35,131 nt of DNA, from positions 1 through 35,131 of the forward strand of contig LLEY01000313.1 in assembly GCA_001414485.1 (NCBI GenBank), written 5' to 3'. The stretch is from Calycina herbarum (taxonomy: Eukaryota > Ascomycota > Leotiomycetes > Helotiales > Pezizellaceae). A program made the position numbers and the translations under genes. This document shows, in pieces, positions 22,416 to 33,129 of this stretch; the stretch's first letter is position 1, and every line of letters begins with the position of its first letter. The notes under the pieces are model-generated. The model searched no databases. It saw only the letters and a list, made by a program, of their open reading frames with translations, and was not told the DNA's origin.

Positions 22416-24062
22416 CTAGCCGAGTTCGATTTCCAATGCCTTATTTGCTTCACTCGACCCTATCTCAGAGCTGTCTTGGGCAATTGCCAGAAGAGCCATA
22501 GAAATAAGAAGCGTTTCGCAAGTGCAAATGGTTGACGACTTGGAAGAGGGATTCAACAAACGCTCGCCTCGACTTATCTTTGCACAATAGTTATGCAACT
22601 TCCAAACTTGAAGCACTTTAACGAGCATCATATAGTCACGTCTTGGCAGAGCTGGCGGTTTTGTCTCCGAAAAGCACAAATCTTTAGCATACTGGCTGCA
22701 GTGGTTCCAACAGTCGGGTTCGACAAGGACACTGTCGTAGGTCTTTGCTCCCTCGCACCAAAGAAGTGCCTGCGCGCGACTGGTGATGAATTCCGGCCCG
22801 ATTTGAGTGATAGGTGGGATAGGAATCCAGGGGAGCTCAGATTGAATACCCCCAGACTGCAAAACTTGGTACCCATCCTTCCACCAGTGATTCACACACC
22901 ATAATAGTGCGCCATTGCAAGCGTGAAGTTCCCCCGCTGTTAGGTCATTCTTTGGATAGGTGCGGATGCACGAAATAACAGCCGACTCCGCATTTTGAAT
23001 CAAGCTAGTGTAAGAAATGAGAGTCGGATTGTGGGTCTGGGGATATCTTTCGAGGAATCCGGATGCCCAAGAAAACAGCTTGTCATGTAAGAGGGGGTCA
23101 TTACGGTCTAGAGTAGGCGCATCCATTGAGGAAGGCCATTCGACCTTTCTTCTCCCGATACCTTTCAGGACACCAGGATGCTGTATAACCTCCAGCCGCA
23201 AAGAGTCTGGCACGTGGCCATCAGACCAGACTGCATCGGCATAAATAGATGCACCCGTTTGCTGGGACATATCTTCCACGATGTTATAGCGTCCATTAGG
23301 CGAGCCACTAAAATGGGCCAGTCTCGTTGGCCTGTCAACGCCAGCGTATTGATCTAGGTAGATGGATGCCCCTCCATTGGTCATGGTGATGCGTGTTCCT
23401 TGGATGTCAACAAGTTTTAGTCCCATCGCTCGTGCAAATCCCCATAGCGAGTGAAGGTTGGTAACTGCGTTTGCTGGTCGTATTGCACCATCGCAAGCTA
23501 AGGCACTTGCTCCCGTCATAAGTGGCCAATACTTTCTTGTAATTGCACACATATCCATAGCATCAGACCAACATGCTTCTGACCTTTTTCTCGTGGTACC
23601 ACGAACAGCATACATCCGACCGGTAAATTTCCCGCTTCCAGCAATGATTGAACGTGTTGCTGTCTCGACAAGCCTGTTCTTCATGCGTCTCTCAATCAAC
23701 CCTCGGTTTTCGCCGTTCGCCTCAGCCCGCAAATAGTCTTCTAATGCGCCTACAGTAATAAAAGGAACGGTAATGACCTTGGGATCACCAAAGGGAGATT
23801 TTATGTGAAGTATGCTGAAAATTTCGAAGGCTATATTTCTTGCTTGTGGCCAAGTTATAGCCCAGTCTCCGAGTGCAAGCTTATCTGTCTTCCCTTTTCG
23901 TCTTTCTTCGATTGATGCTTGTATGCTCACTTGAGCCACAGCTGCGAACAGGGCTAACAACGCAAGAACCATGGAGGTTATCGCGACAACTGTTCCAACA
24001 TCCATACCGGAATTCCCGGTTGTTTCTTTCAGGGGAAGCGTCGTATTGGACATCGTATCCAT
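22416..24062 (-). CDS. Membrane-anchored protein of unknown function
   Basis: A single uninterrupted 548-codon frame, far longer than chance in this AT-rich sequence and therefore a real gene. ATG 24062 (MDTMSNTT) is the first start, with a second ATG three codons later. Residues 1-21 are polar. Residues 22-46 form one strong membrane segment (VGTVVAITSMVLALLALFAAV). A basic ERRKGK patch and a large soluble domain follow. That domain contains conserved-looking Trp/Cys-rich elements (GDWAITWPQAR, WKDGYQVLQSGGIQ, LLWCEGAKTYDS). The charge pattern (basic after the segment) suggests the large domain is cytoplasmic. A mildly hydrophobic stretch near residues 520-532 may be a buried helix. I recognise no domain or catalytic motif. 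It resembles lineage-restricted fungal proteins found near HET genes, but that is an impression, not a match. Confidence 0.8.
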   Translation of the reverse strand: MDTMSNTTLPLKETTGNSGMDVGTVVAITSMVLALLALFAAVAQVSIQASIEERRKGKTDKLALGDWAITWPQARNIAFEIFSILHIKSPFGDPKVITVPFITVGALEDYLRAEANGENRGLIERRMKNRLVETATRSIIAGSGKFTGRMYAVRGTTRKRSEACWSDAMDMCAITRKYWPLMTGASALACDGAIRPANAVTNLHSLWGFARAMGLKLVDIQGTRITMTNGGASIYLDQYAGVDRPTRLAHFSGSPNGRYNIVEDMSQQTGASIYADAVWSDGHVPDSLRLEVIQHPGVLKGIGRRKVEWPSSMDAPTLDRNDPLLHDKLFSWASGFLERYPQTHNPTLISYTSLIQNAESAVISCIRTYPKNDLTAGELHACNGALLWCVNHWWKDGYQVLQSGGIQSELPWIPIPPITQIGPEFITSRAQALLWCEGAKTYDSVLVEPDCWNHCSQYAKDLCFSETKPPALPRRDYMMLVKVLQVWKLHNYCAKISRGERLLNPSSKSSTICTCETLLISMALLAIAQDSSEIGSSEANKALEIELG

Positions 24063-24872
24063 TGGAAAGTTTGCCAGCCTCGTGCTCTATTATAAGGGCT
24101 CTATAACTATCTCAGTTCTGGAAGAAAAGGGGAAAAACGTATTCCATGCCACTTACTTTGCAGCCGAATGGTTTATACACAGTGCCACCAATCGAACTGG
24201 GAAGAGATACGTTCAAAAACTCGATTTGATGAGGCTCTTCTTGGCTAAGGCAAGATAATCATATGATCAGGGCTGTTGAACCAAATAGCTACCGATGGTG
24301 GGTCAAACTTGTGCACAACACCAGCTATTTGGTCGTTCCAAAGCTACTTGAACCAAGGAAAACAGAAAGGTAAAGCATAGATTGAGGTCCAAAAGCGAGT
24401 GGTTTTTGCGATCTCCCAGCCCACGAGTGCGACTGGAAAGTGGTACAACATGATGACTAGGGCTAGATATTTCGGTGTTCAGCGCCACAGCGGCATTTCG
24501 GCCCACAAGAGAACTTCGATAAGCCTTCTTACGCAGTGTTACCACGGAATACTCAGCTCTGTTGCCTTTTCTAATATTTTGATAACTCAGCTCTTCCCCA
24601 AGCCTCTTTGGCTTACATGCTTCGCTAGGTATATGACGGAACTTGATTGAAGAACCTCGTTTCATCCATCAAAACAGTACCAAGAGTTCCCTTGAAATTG
24701 CCCCCATTACATATCGCAGGTTCCATAAAACTCGCTTGGACATGTATTCGGGTACTAGAAACACAATAGATGATGCAAATGGGAATATGCACGGGAAAAA
24801 GCTCCATGAAAACCATCAGACTATTTACCAGAAGAGAGGTAAGACTTCTGGATCGAAACTATACATCTCCGC
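24063..24872. other. Gene-free gap upstream of membrane-anchored protein
   Basis: It contains the presumed promoter of the 548-residue protein on the minus strand. A 120-codon minus-strand frame (24665-24303) has no recognisable feature and is probably chance. No regulatory motif stands out. Confidence 0.4.
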
Positions 24873-25600
24873 TTAATTTCCACCAAGCTCAACACTGTCT
24901 CCAAAACACATGGACAAATGAGCTTCGGGATAACGAGCACCCTTTGAACCACCAACACTTTCAATAGCGGAACGAATGTTTTCCCCCTCTTCCTTTGATA
25001 ACTCTACAAAAGCGGCATCGGCATTCTCCTCCAAATATTTGACATATTTCGTCTCCGAAATCGGAATAAAATCTGTTTTCAATTAGCTCCTCCACCAAAG
25101 ACCGAAAGGAGAAAGTGGTACTAACCATCACCTTGTGCCAGAACCCATGCCAAAGCCAACTGCCCAACCATACACCCCTTCTACAATCTTCAAGTTCCCT
25201 CCAAAATGTTCCTTCGAAAACCGGGGAAAGTGTCTCCTCACATCCTTCTCATCCAGATCTTCTCTCTTTCTCAGAGTCCCAGTAAGAAACCCCCGTCCAA
25301 GCGGCGAATAAGGAATAATCTTCGTTCCCAACTCCCTAGCTGCTTTGAGCAGTCCAATGTTCTCATCCTCAATTTCCAAAGCAAAAGGCGAGAACTCGAC
25401 CTCAATAGCTGCGATAGGATGGATCTTACTCGCCCTCCTCATGGTAGCTGCAGAACACTCCGACAATCCCATATACCTAATTTTCCCCTCATTCTTCAAT
25501 TCCACCATGGCACAAATTGTCTCCTCAATTGGTGTATCCAGATCGACGCGATGTTGGGAATACATGTCAACATACTCGACACCTAGTCTTTTACTCACGA
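24873..25600 (-). pseudogene. Aldo/keto reductase remnant, 5'-truncated
   Basis: NADPH-dependent oxidoreductase of the YakC-like AKR type. What remains starts at about residue 120 of a normal enzyme: KRLGVEYVDMY, QHRVD (with the catalytic His), then AMVELKNEGKIRYMGLSE. CSAATMRRA, PYSPLGRGFLTG and PRFSKEHF follow. About 10-12 codons normally found after NLKIVEGV are missing, with a frame change, before GQLALAWVLAQGD (near 25165-25126). A 53-nt intron (25125-25073) then joins in frame to FIPISETKYVKYLEENA and the C-terminus, ending at TAA 24873-24875. The N-terminal half with the catalytic Asp, Tyr and Lys and the first barrel strands is absent. Upstream text degrades after an in-frame TAG. It cannot encode an active reductase. 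Confidence 0.9.
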
Positions 25601-28429
25601 GAAACTATTCACGGACTAAAAGTTTTTTAAGCTTACTAGTGAGCGTTCATTTCATCTCCTGATTTTTTTATCCGCCAGCTAATACTCTTCATTTGAATCA
25701 TTTCACATGTATACTATTCTTCACTCTACCAAACTTCCTTTGCGAGTATTTCGTTCCAGTTATCATAAAAGGCTCATCTTGTAGACAGTTATTTTCGTTC
25801 TTCTTTCCTTGCAATGACTTCTTATTTCCACGTTTCCTTCCGGTCTTGTTAAACCAAGAGAACCAGAAGAGATACTCAAGTTTCAAAGAGAAGGGCAGAG
25901 CCGTGATCCATGTAGGAATAGAGGGGACGGATGGAAAATCTTAGCTCTCTTCCCATTTTCGAAATGCTTCTTCGAGTATAATTATGCCAATATAATTCTT
26001 TGACTTAGATTTAGACTTGACACTCATACAGACGAGGCAGAGAGCTGTCTCTAAATAAAACTTACTTCAAACCCTGGATGGTCTCCCACAAACAAGGGCG
26101 CTTCATCAAATCTGAAGTTCGGGTCAAGAAATGAGGCTCGACAGCAGAACTACTTTCGACAACAAATGCTTTCTTTTCTTCATTACTTAAAAAGGGTACA
26201 AATGAACTCGACCACTTTGTTTAACTTCTTATTTTTTTTGATTTATTTCACTCAACGCGCTCTTTTGATGTTGGGGCTGAGTCACTTGCCTCACAGAGCA
26301 CCTTGAGTTAAGTGATATACGGCGAATTATATTACCCACCACCAGAGGAAAAGCGATAAGATCCCTTGATGTTATTTAAGGCGTCTTGGAGCACAGCCAG
26401 GAGTAGAGGTAACTACAAATGGTGTAAGTTGCGTCCCAGAAAAAGAAAAGAAGCAGGGTAGCATCTATTTTCCGTTCAAGAAGGGAGAATTTGATTCTTG
26501 GGCATAAAGGAGCAATCCTAGAAATATCGAATATCAAGGGGCGCGAAAGGAACTACACAACTATAAACTGGATGAGATACGAATCACCCCAGCGATATCT
26601 TTACTCATTTGATGATGGGAGAAAACCAAGTCAATACAGCCTAAAGTAAAAGACCAGATATCATTTACAAATATATCAGCCATCCAACCATGTTCTAAAA
26701 CCAAACTTCCTTCGAGAAAATTACAACTTAGCAAATTCTCCCAGCCTTAAAAGTTCCAAAGTCCAATATTAAAGCCCCACGAGAATGGTGTAGAAGTTGC
26801 ACCTAAAAAGGAAAAAGCAGAGTTGCCAGACGCATGAACTGTGTTCTGTCGGGATAAAAGCCCCGAGGAAGCTAGAACAGGTGAAGGAGATGAGAGGAGC
26901 AATTGTTAAACAGATGGCGAGCCATCCATATTTCAAGTTGACATTCCTCTCAATAACAATAAAGCAAAATAAACCATGAATTATGAATCGAAGCTAGCTA
27001 CGAAATCGACAGCAAGTTTCCCCCCCTTCTCCCCTTCACTTCCTCCCACCTTCTCAAACTCCTAATCTACAATTCTTTTTTTTTTTTGTGGAACACAATT
27101 CCGCGCATCTTTCTCATGATATACCCCCATAAGTGGAAATTCCAGTATGCTGGTCCCTCCCCTTCCAATTGACCGCATTTGAAATTTGTGTCTTGGTCTC
27201 TGGGACCCAAAAGTAGATTCCCGAGGGATTTAAATATAGGAGAATACATACAAACCTCTCCGTCGGATTGATGCCTCTATACACTTCATCAAGTTCAACA
27301 CACTTCGGAGGGAAAAACCTAGAAGAATGCGAGGTTGAGTTGTGTTTAGCTCCAATAAACAAGGAGCGAAAAAGTATAATTTCGAGCTGAGAAGTAGGAA
27401 GGGCTATTTTTTGATTCAACAGTTGTGTCTTTTAAGTAAGAGAGAGAGCGAGTTACCCACTTACTTCAACGCACTCCTTTCCCATCCTTCAAGCTGCGCA
27501 AAAGTTTCCCCCAAAATAAAGCCAGAGAGATACACTCACCATCGTAGCACTTTTGCTTGCTCAGCTGATCCATCACTGAAAAGAACCCCTTCAAAACACC
27601 CGATACGAACGGGATCCAGCACACGCTGTTGAAACAAACCCTTAGACAGAACGAAGAGAAATAGGTGTTTCCAGGTTGTGACCGACCATGCACCAATCGA
27701 ATATCTCGTTCCTCACTCTACTCCCCGAACACATCAATCACTCAATCCAACCCCACGCCGTACAAGAAAAAAAACCCCAGAAAGCCACTCAAGTTCATTC
27801 GAACCGCACAGTAAGATTCGAAACTAGCCCCTAGATCGACAGTAAACCCCCCCTCCCCCTTTTCCACCCTCTTAACCTTTTCAATCTGCGTAGGTACATG
27901 TACGAGCGACAAAATCCTTACTCCTCCTCCAGCTTTCACGCCTCTGTTGGTGCGTCTACGAGAAGTCCATACCCTTCGCCACAAGATGGAGCATGTATTA
28001 AATGATGCAACGACAGATTCTGTTCATTGGAGAAGAAATGTGTGAGGGGGGAACCGGTATTTATTCAACATGTGACATGGTTTACGCGGGTGACTTTTCG
28101 CGAGTAAGTATAGGGAAATGAATGTCCAGACAGGATATTGAGAAAAGAGGGTGAAAACAGCATGCAGGAAGAGAAGTTGAAGAGAATCCCAAATAAAATT
28201 TGAATACCACCACGAGGAAAGATCCATAATGACGAAATCCACTGAAGCAACGATGTACACATTGGATCAAACACTTTTATATTCCACAACACCTACGACG
28301 CCTGAAAAACAAACAAACAAATAAACACACCCCCATCCCCTCCCGATCCCTCTTCCCACTCGCACATCCCAATACCTGTCACCTCGTCACTCCCTCCAAT
28401 TAAAACAACGGTACCGTTGAAAGAAAGAA
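25601..28429. other. Gene-free stretch
   Basis: About 2.8 kb without a supportable gene. Small frames on both strands lack family features. Short homopolymer and low-complexity tracts occur near 26230, 27070 and 27850. No tRNA-like cloverleaf boxes were noticed. The start of this interval lies where the missing N-terminal half of the aldo/keto reductase would have been, and no trace of it is visible. Confidence 0.5.
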
Positions 28430-30647
28430 TCAAACATCCCCCTTGACAGCATCGACAACACTCCACTCCCAACAAGTCCTCAACCTCTCACACTCCTCCA
28501 AGATCCCCCCATCCTCCCACCACCACCCCTTCGCCTCCACAAACGCCCCCCACATCTCCTTCCACAACATTCTCCCCACGACACTTTTGAGTTCTTGTTT
28601 TATGATGTCGTTTTTATCAATCTTCGTTGCTTTTGCGCTGGGCTGAGCTTGTGCATCCCCAATCTCACTAGCTTGAACACTGCCAAGGCTAGAGGTGTTG
28701 GGATTGTGACTTTGAATGGCTTCATCGAGGAGTAAGCTCTGAGCCCTCCCCCCATCAACAACCGCCAAAAAAGGAACCGTCAAAATACAACTCCCCTCGG
28801 CCCTCAACCCCGCATCGCGCAACCACTCTGGAAAAAGCCTACTCGGATTAATACACCGAAACTGCTTCTCCAGATTCAAAATCAAATGATTCTCCAACCA
28901 GGTTCTCAAAAGCGGTCCCAGGGTCGAAGAGAGAGGGTAAGGATCAATAATCGTCAAATGAAGAATCCCCTCCTTCGGAGTCGCTGTCCTCATAGGGATA
29001 GTCGGGGGTAGCGACGTGTTTTGAAGCGAGATGGTCGTTACACCTGGGGAAGGAGGAGAGGGGGGTGTGAGGAGACGATGACATTCTTTTAGGAGAGAGG
29101 GGATGGAGGAGGCGGGGAATTGGGCGGGGAGGGAGAATGCGTGGATTGAGGTGAATGCGTTGTTTTCATACGGTAAGGTCGTCCCTAACTCTGGAATTGC
29201 AAGGGGCTGAATGTTGGGATATGGTTTTGGTGATAATGGGGATTTGCAGATGTGGTGGACTTCTGTACTTGGACTTGAAAGCGCTGACAGGAAAGAGGCC
29301 GATGCTGTACCAATAATCAGTATGAAATTAAATGGAGGAATGGGAGGGGTGGGGACATACCATGATTTTCATAAAGACTCAGAACTTTACTATTCCCCGC
29401 AGTAGAAATTTGAATCGTCGAACCTTCGTTTTGCGGACCCAAACGAGTGGTTTTTAGATCGCGGAGAGCGAACAGCATCCAGCGCTGTTTCTCCAATTCT
29501 AGTTCTCGATACACGGAGGCATCTGCCACTTCGACCCATTCCTCTTTAAGACGTTCGAGAATGATTTTGGAACTTGCTGCTTCCATTCTTCGGATGCCTT
29601 TTTGGAGATGTGAGTGGACCAGTCGAACAGGTCTTTGTCTTTTGACATTGGTTAGTTTGATGGGTGGTTGGAGTAACTTTGGAACTGGGATATCCTCTGG
29701 GTTTCTTTGCGAGGCCCAGTTGTTTGTTGGTGGTTTGTGAGAATCTGATCTGATGGGTAGGGGAGGGAGTGGAGGAATTGAAAAGGCTGGAGGAGATGTA
29801 GGGGGCGGGTTGTTGATGTCAACAATCTTCTTCGGGGTTGGTGTGGGTTGTTTCTCTGGAAGGAAGAAGTGAGGTACTGGAAAGTCAAATGTGGCAGAGT
29901 TCCGTGCTCTGGATAAGTTAGCATCAATCGAAAATTTGGAAAATTTGACATACGGATCTGTGGGAGAATCTCCGGTACGAACTGGAATAGTTTTACGGGG
30001 AGGTATGGTGACAACAGTGGCCACTTGCTCTGCTAGACTGGCATTCTCTCTTGGCAAAGTTGAGATATCAGGACCTCTACCGACAAACGACTTTGGGCTT
30101 AGAGGCTGAATGACATGGGATTTGGTTGTTGGCGAGTTAACAACGGATCCCCATGTTGAGTTTGTAGTTGACGACCTTCCAGTCCATCCCGAAAATACTG
30201 ATTCCGCAGCTGTCAAAGGGTTAGTAAAATAGTTTAGGAAGTGGTGGGATGAAACTTACGCTCCGAAGCACAGGACAGGTCGGTATCTTGATCGAACGGA
30301 AAGGGCCCCTTTGACGCTTCTTTACTTGTTGAAGGCTCGAAATCTCGAACGGAAGAATCCGAAGCTACTGTATAGCTAGATATTCGTCGTGAAGTCTTAC
30401 TGGCATCTGGACCTTTTAAAGCAGAAAGTTTTGACTGTGATCCGGTCCTTGTGAGTCCAATTCTCTTGCTACTTGAGCCTCCAAAGAGTGATAGAAGTGC
30501 GGGACGATTATGACTTTGGGAGGAATCGGAAGAGTTGGAACTTCGGATTGAGGATCCTCGGGATATCCCACTGGCTTTGCTTTCCTTTCGAATCTTACGC
30601 TGACCTACGGTCTCCCTCGAAGGGTCGGTATAGTGAACATCAAACAT
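28430..30647 (-). CDS. Degenerate methyltransferase-like protein with disordered N-terminus
   Basis: Three exons, 30647-30260, 30209-29361 and 29304-28430. GT-AG introns of 50 and 56 nt separate them. The total is 2112 nt, or 703 residues. Residues 1 to about 330 are Ser-, Pro- and basic-rich and predicted disordered (SSIRSSNSSDSSQS, NNPPPTSPPAF). Residues about 330-400 form a charged helical stretch (LERLKEEWVEVADASVYREL). From about 404 the text follows a class I SAM-methyltransferase plan. KVLSLYENH is at the motif I position, LPYENNAFTSIHAF (456-469) at the post-motif II strand, then LLKECHRLL and ILHLTIIDP. About 37 extra residues, rich in Pro and Thr, separate those last two. The glycine-rich GxGxG of motif I is not present, so SAM binding is doubtful. 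A LEKQFRCINPSRLFPEWL block follows. It looks like an intact, conserved but uncharacterised fungal gene. Confidence 0.82.
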
Positions 30648-30876
30648 GGCGACGCCGAATCAAGAGCGATCTGCAAACGGTCTAGGGAAAACAAGAAGGG
30701 GGAGAGATGGGGAGCGGGAATAGTTCATGGGGGCAATGCCACGAGGGATCGCTCCCATAAAAGTGACAATTGATGTGAAAAATCGAGGTGGGATATATAT
30801 CAGATTTTGCAAGTTGAAACTGAAAACAAAAAAGAATGGTATGTGACAGATGCGACGTGAGACCTACATAAATCCT

Positions 30877-30906
30877 CCCCCCACGAGTTTGTCGGCTCGT
30901 GGGGGG
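30877..30906. repeat. Perfect 11-bp inverted repeat, 8-nt loop
   Basis: CCCCCCACGAG at 30877-30887 pairs with CTCGTGGGGGG at 30896-30906 across the loop TTTGTCGG. It sits 230 bp upstream of the methyltransferase-like gene's ATG, probably in its promoter or 5' leader. No T-run follows. CCCCC/GGGGG words resemble zinc-finger stress-element sites (STRE-like AGGGG), so it may be a paired protein-binding site rather than an RNA hairpin. Confidence 0.7.
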
Positions 30907-31601
30907 AAGTTGATTATTCAGATTCTGTCTCTTCCCACATGGCATCAAGACACTTTGTCGCAAGCAGGAGCAGAAGCAAGACAGTGGAAGCGGATCGACA
31001 GACTTGACCAGCTTGAAAATTCATCTCGTTTCCCGAGGGAACACCTGCATAGCATCATCTCTCTTGGGAGGGTTAGTGGGTGAGTTGGTGATTCCCGAGT
31101 CTTCTTATTATGTCTGCAGGTAGCCGTCGATGCTGGCTATTTAGACGGGCGAGGAGAGACAGATATGGTGAGATCGGATGAAAAAAGTGGCGTTCAACAG
31201 AGGAGCTGGAACACAAAGCTATTGAGCAAGATGTGACAACAGCAGAAGCATATGAGATGAAGCAGGAGGGAGTGGTACTAGAAAGGGGGTGGAGTGGTAC
31301 GGTTGACGTGGTGGCCATGGAAAGAAAAGAGAAACGTTAAGCGACGTTGCGTCGTGGTGGAGAAAGGGGGAGATGTTGTGAGGAGGGAAGAGTGAGGACT
31401 CAGGAGGTTGTGATGGTTGTGGAGAAGAAAGTCATAGAAGTGATGAAGCCTGTAGAGAGTAGAGAGAGCAGAGAGATTCCTCGACCCCTGTAACTCAGAG
31501 CGGGCGCGGCGGCAAGCAGCCGAAAGTCCAGCGATTGGTTACAGCAGTGTGAACAAGCCTGGAGCTCGGTGGTGATCTGATTGCTCAGAAACACAACACC
31601 A

Positions 31602-31656
31602 GCCAAACTTGTGCCAAACTTCTGCCAAACTTCTGCCAAACTTCCACCAAACATCG
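31602..31656 (+). repeat. 11-bp tandem repeat, about five copies
   Basis: The unit GCCAAACTTCT repeats head to tail at 31602, 31613, 31624 and 31635, with a diverged fifth copy at 31646. Copies differ at one or two bases. It lies in the divergent intergenic region and is not in a supported gene. An 11-bp unit does not keep a reading frame, which argues against a coding repeat. Confidence 0.85.
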
Positions 31657-32444
31657 CCAGAACTTCCTTTTCACGCCTCTTCTGCCACCCAACCCACCAC
31701 CTCCTACCATCTCGTGCCTCTTGCTATCCCACGAGGTGTGCCGCGCGCCACGATGGCCACCACCACCATCTACCGTCTCTTCGCTGGCTGCCGGTAATCC
31801 TCGTGGGCACACCACAGTACACCACCAAACCAAATGGAAGCACTGCGCTGCGCTGCTCGAAAACAAATGGAAAAAGCCCGGCGCAAGGCAACGTCAACAC
31901 GAACCGTCGATCAAAGCGAAACCCCTCGTCCTGTACTGCAACCTCAAATAATGGACTCGAGTACTTGAATACTGCAGGAACCTGCAGAGCGACGACGAGG
32001 GAAGACCCGCAAAAGGCACCGCCTCCTCGGCCGACGCTCTTGATCTGCTGCATCTCGCATAGAGAGATCAACCGGTCCTGGACACAACCGGGACCAGATC
32101 AGAGAACCGTAGGGGGAACAACATGATGCCATGGGAACACGACCTGGCAATCGTTCGCCGACAGCAGATACACAACAGATGCCGTGACGGGGACCTGCCT
32201 TCGGATTCAGATGGGAGCCAATGGTAGACCCGTCGATGGGTGTTCAATGTTGTGTCCAGCCCACAACTTCAAGCCCAAGGCGAGAGACGACCGTGGCACC
32301 AAATAAAATCGACTGCATTATCGAGTAAGACAAATACACCAGACCCAGCTCTCAGGACAGGCCGGCGAGGGGAGAGGGGAGAACGGGAAAAATAAAGAGC
32401 ATAATAATGGCATGATCTGACGAAGGCTCGACTGGCCTGTTGAT

Positions 32445-32595
32445 CTATCACATTGGGAAATTTTACAATGGATGCTGTTAGTGGCTGCTTGTTTTCAAGT
32501 GAATCAAGCCTCAACCGCCTAGCTAGGGATGGAGATCGAACGTTTATGAGTATAAACGACATCTCGAGTCAACATCGAGTTAACCAAGCTTATCT
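32445..32595. promoter_or_regulatory. Two GATA-factor consensus sites upstream of AzgA permease
   Basis: HGATAR sites, the AreA nitrogen-activator consensus, occur on the minus strand at 32445-32450 (TGATAG) and 32590-32595 (AGATAA). They are about 535-685 bp upstream of the permease ATG. Purine permeases of this family are known nitrogen-regulated genes, so the sites are plausible, but such short motifs also arise by chance. Confidence 0.3.
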
Positions 32596-33129
32596 GCATC
32601 TTCGGCTTGACTTGAAGGGAGAAATTCTCGCTTCCACAGCCAAAGAATCAACCTCCTCAATTTTCTCCTGTCAATTTCCGTCTGTTGTCAACCTCCTTGC
32701 ATATAGTTGTGTTCCCTACCATATTGATACCTCCAATACAATCTCGCCCACTTGGCCAAGCAGTTCTCGTCCCACTCGGACTTTTGCAGCTTTCATTCTC
32801 CGTTTCAGCTTCTGCCTGTGGCGAGCGTATTACATGCAGTGCCACTTTTTTCCTTGACATTTTCCTTAAAAGTAATTTTCAAGTTGCCAGCCGCCGGTGA
32901 CAGATGCATGGCCAATTGGGTGGCTTATGGTGGCTAGTCTGATCCGTTCCGATTGTATTTACGGAATATCCGTCTTGCAATCGCTTTGATTCCCTCGACT
33001 ACACAAGCACTTTTGACAGCCGCTGTCAACATTGTCTGAACCGTTTCCCATCCGATTTCCCGTATATCTTTCCGCTTTCGCCCACGTTTCTTACATTTGC
33101 AATTTTCTCTCAAATCATCGTCTTTCATC

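Larger units (their letters stand above)
30648..33129. other. Divergent intergenic region
   Basis: About 2.5 kb between the starts of the methyltransferase-like gene (minus) and the AzgA permease (plus). Such a long shared upstream region could hold both promoters. It contains a strong hairpin (30877-30906) and an 11-bp tandem repeat (31602-31656). A CT/GC-rich section from 31400 to 32150 has long but domain-less frames lacking ATG starts. I could not support a gene or structural RNA here. Confidence 0.45.

Noticed and set aside
16073..24062. Secondary metabolite cluster centred on the P450
   Set aside because: There is no backbone synthase, no tailoring partner and no cluster regulator nearby; the neighbours are a pseudogene and an orphan.
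31581..32126. 181-codon plus-strand frame with the 11-bp tandem repeat at its start
   Set aside because: It opens at TTG rather than ATG, the 11-bp unit does not keep a peptide repeat in frame, composition follows GC bias, and several frames are equally open here.
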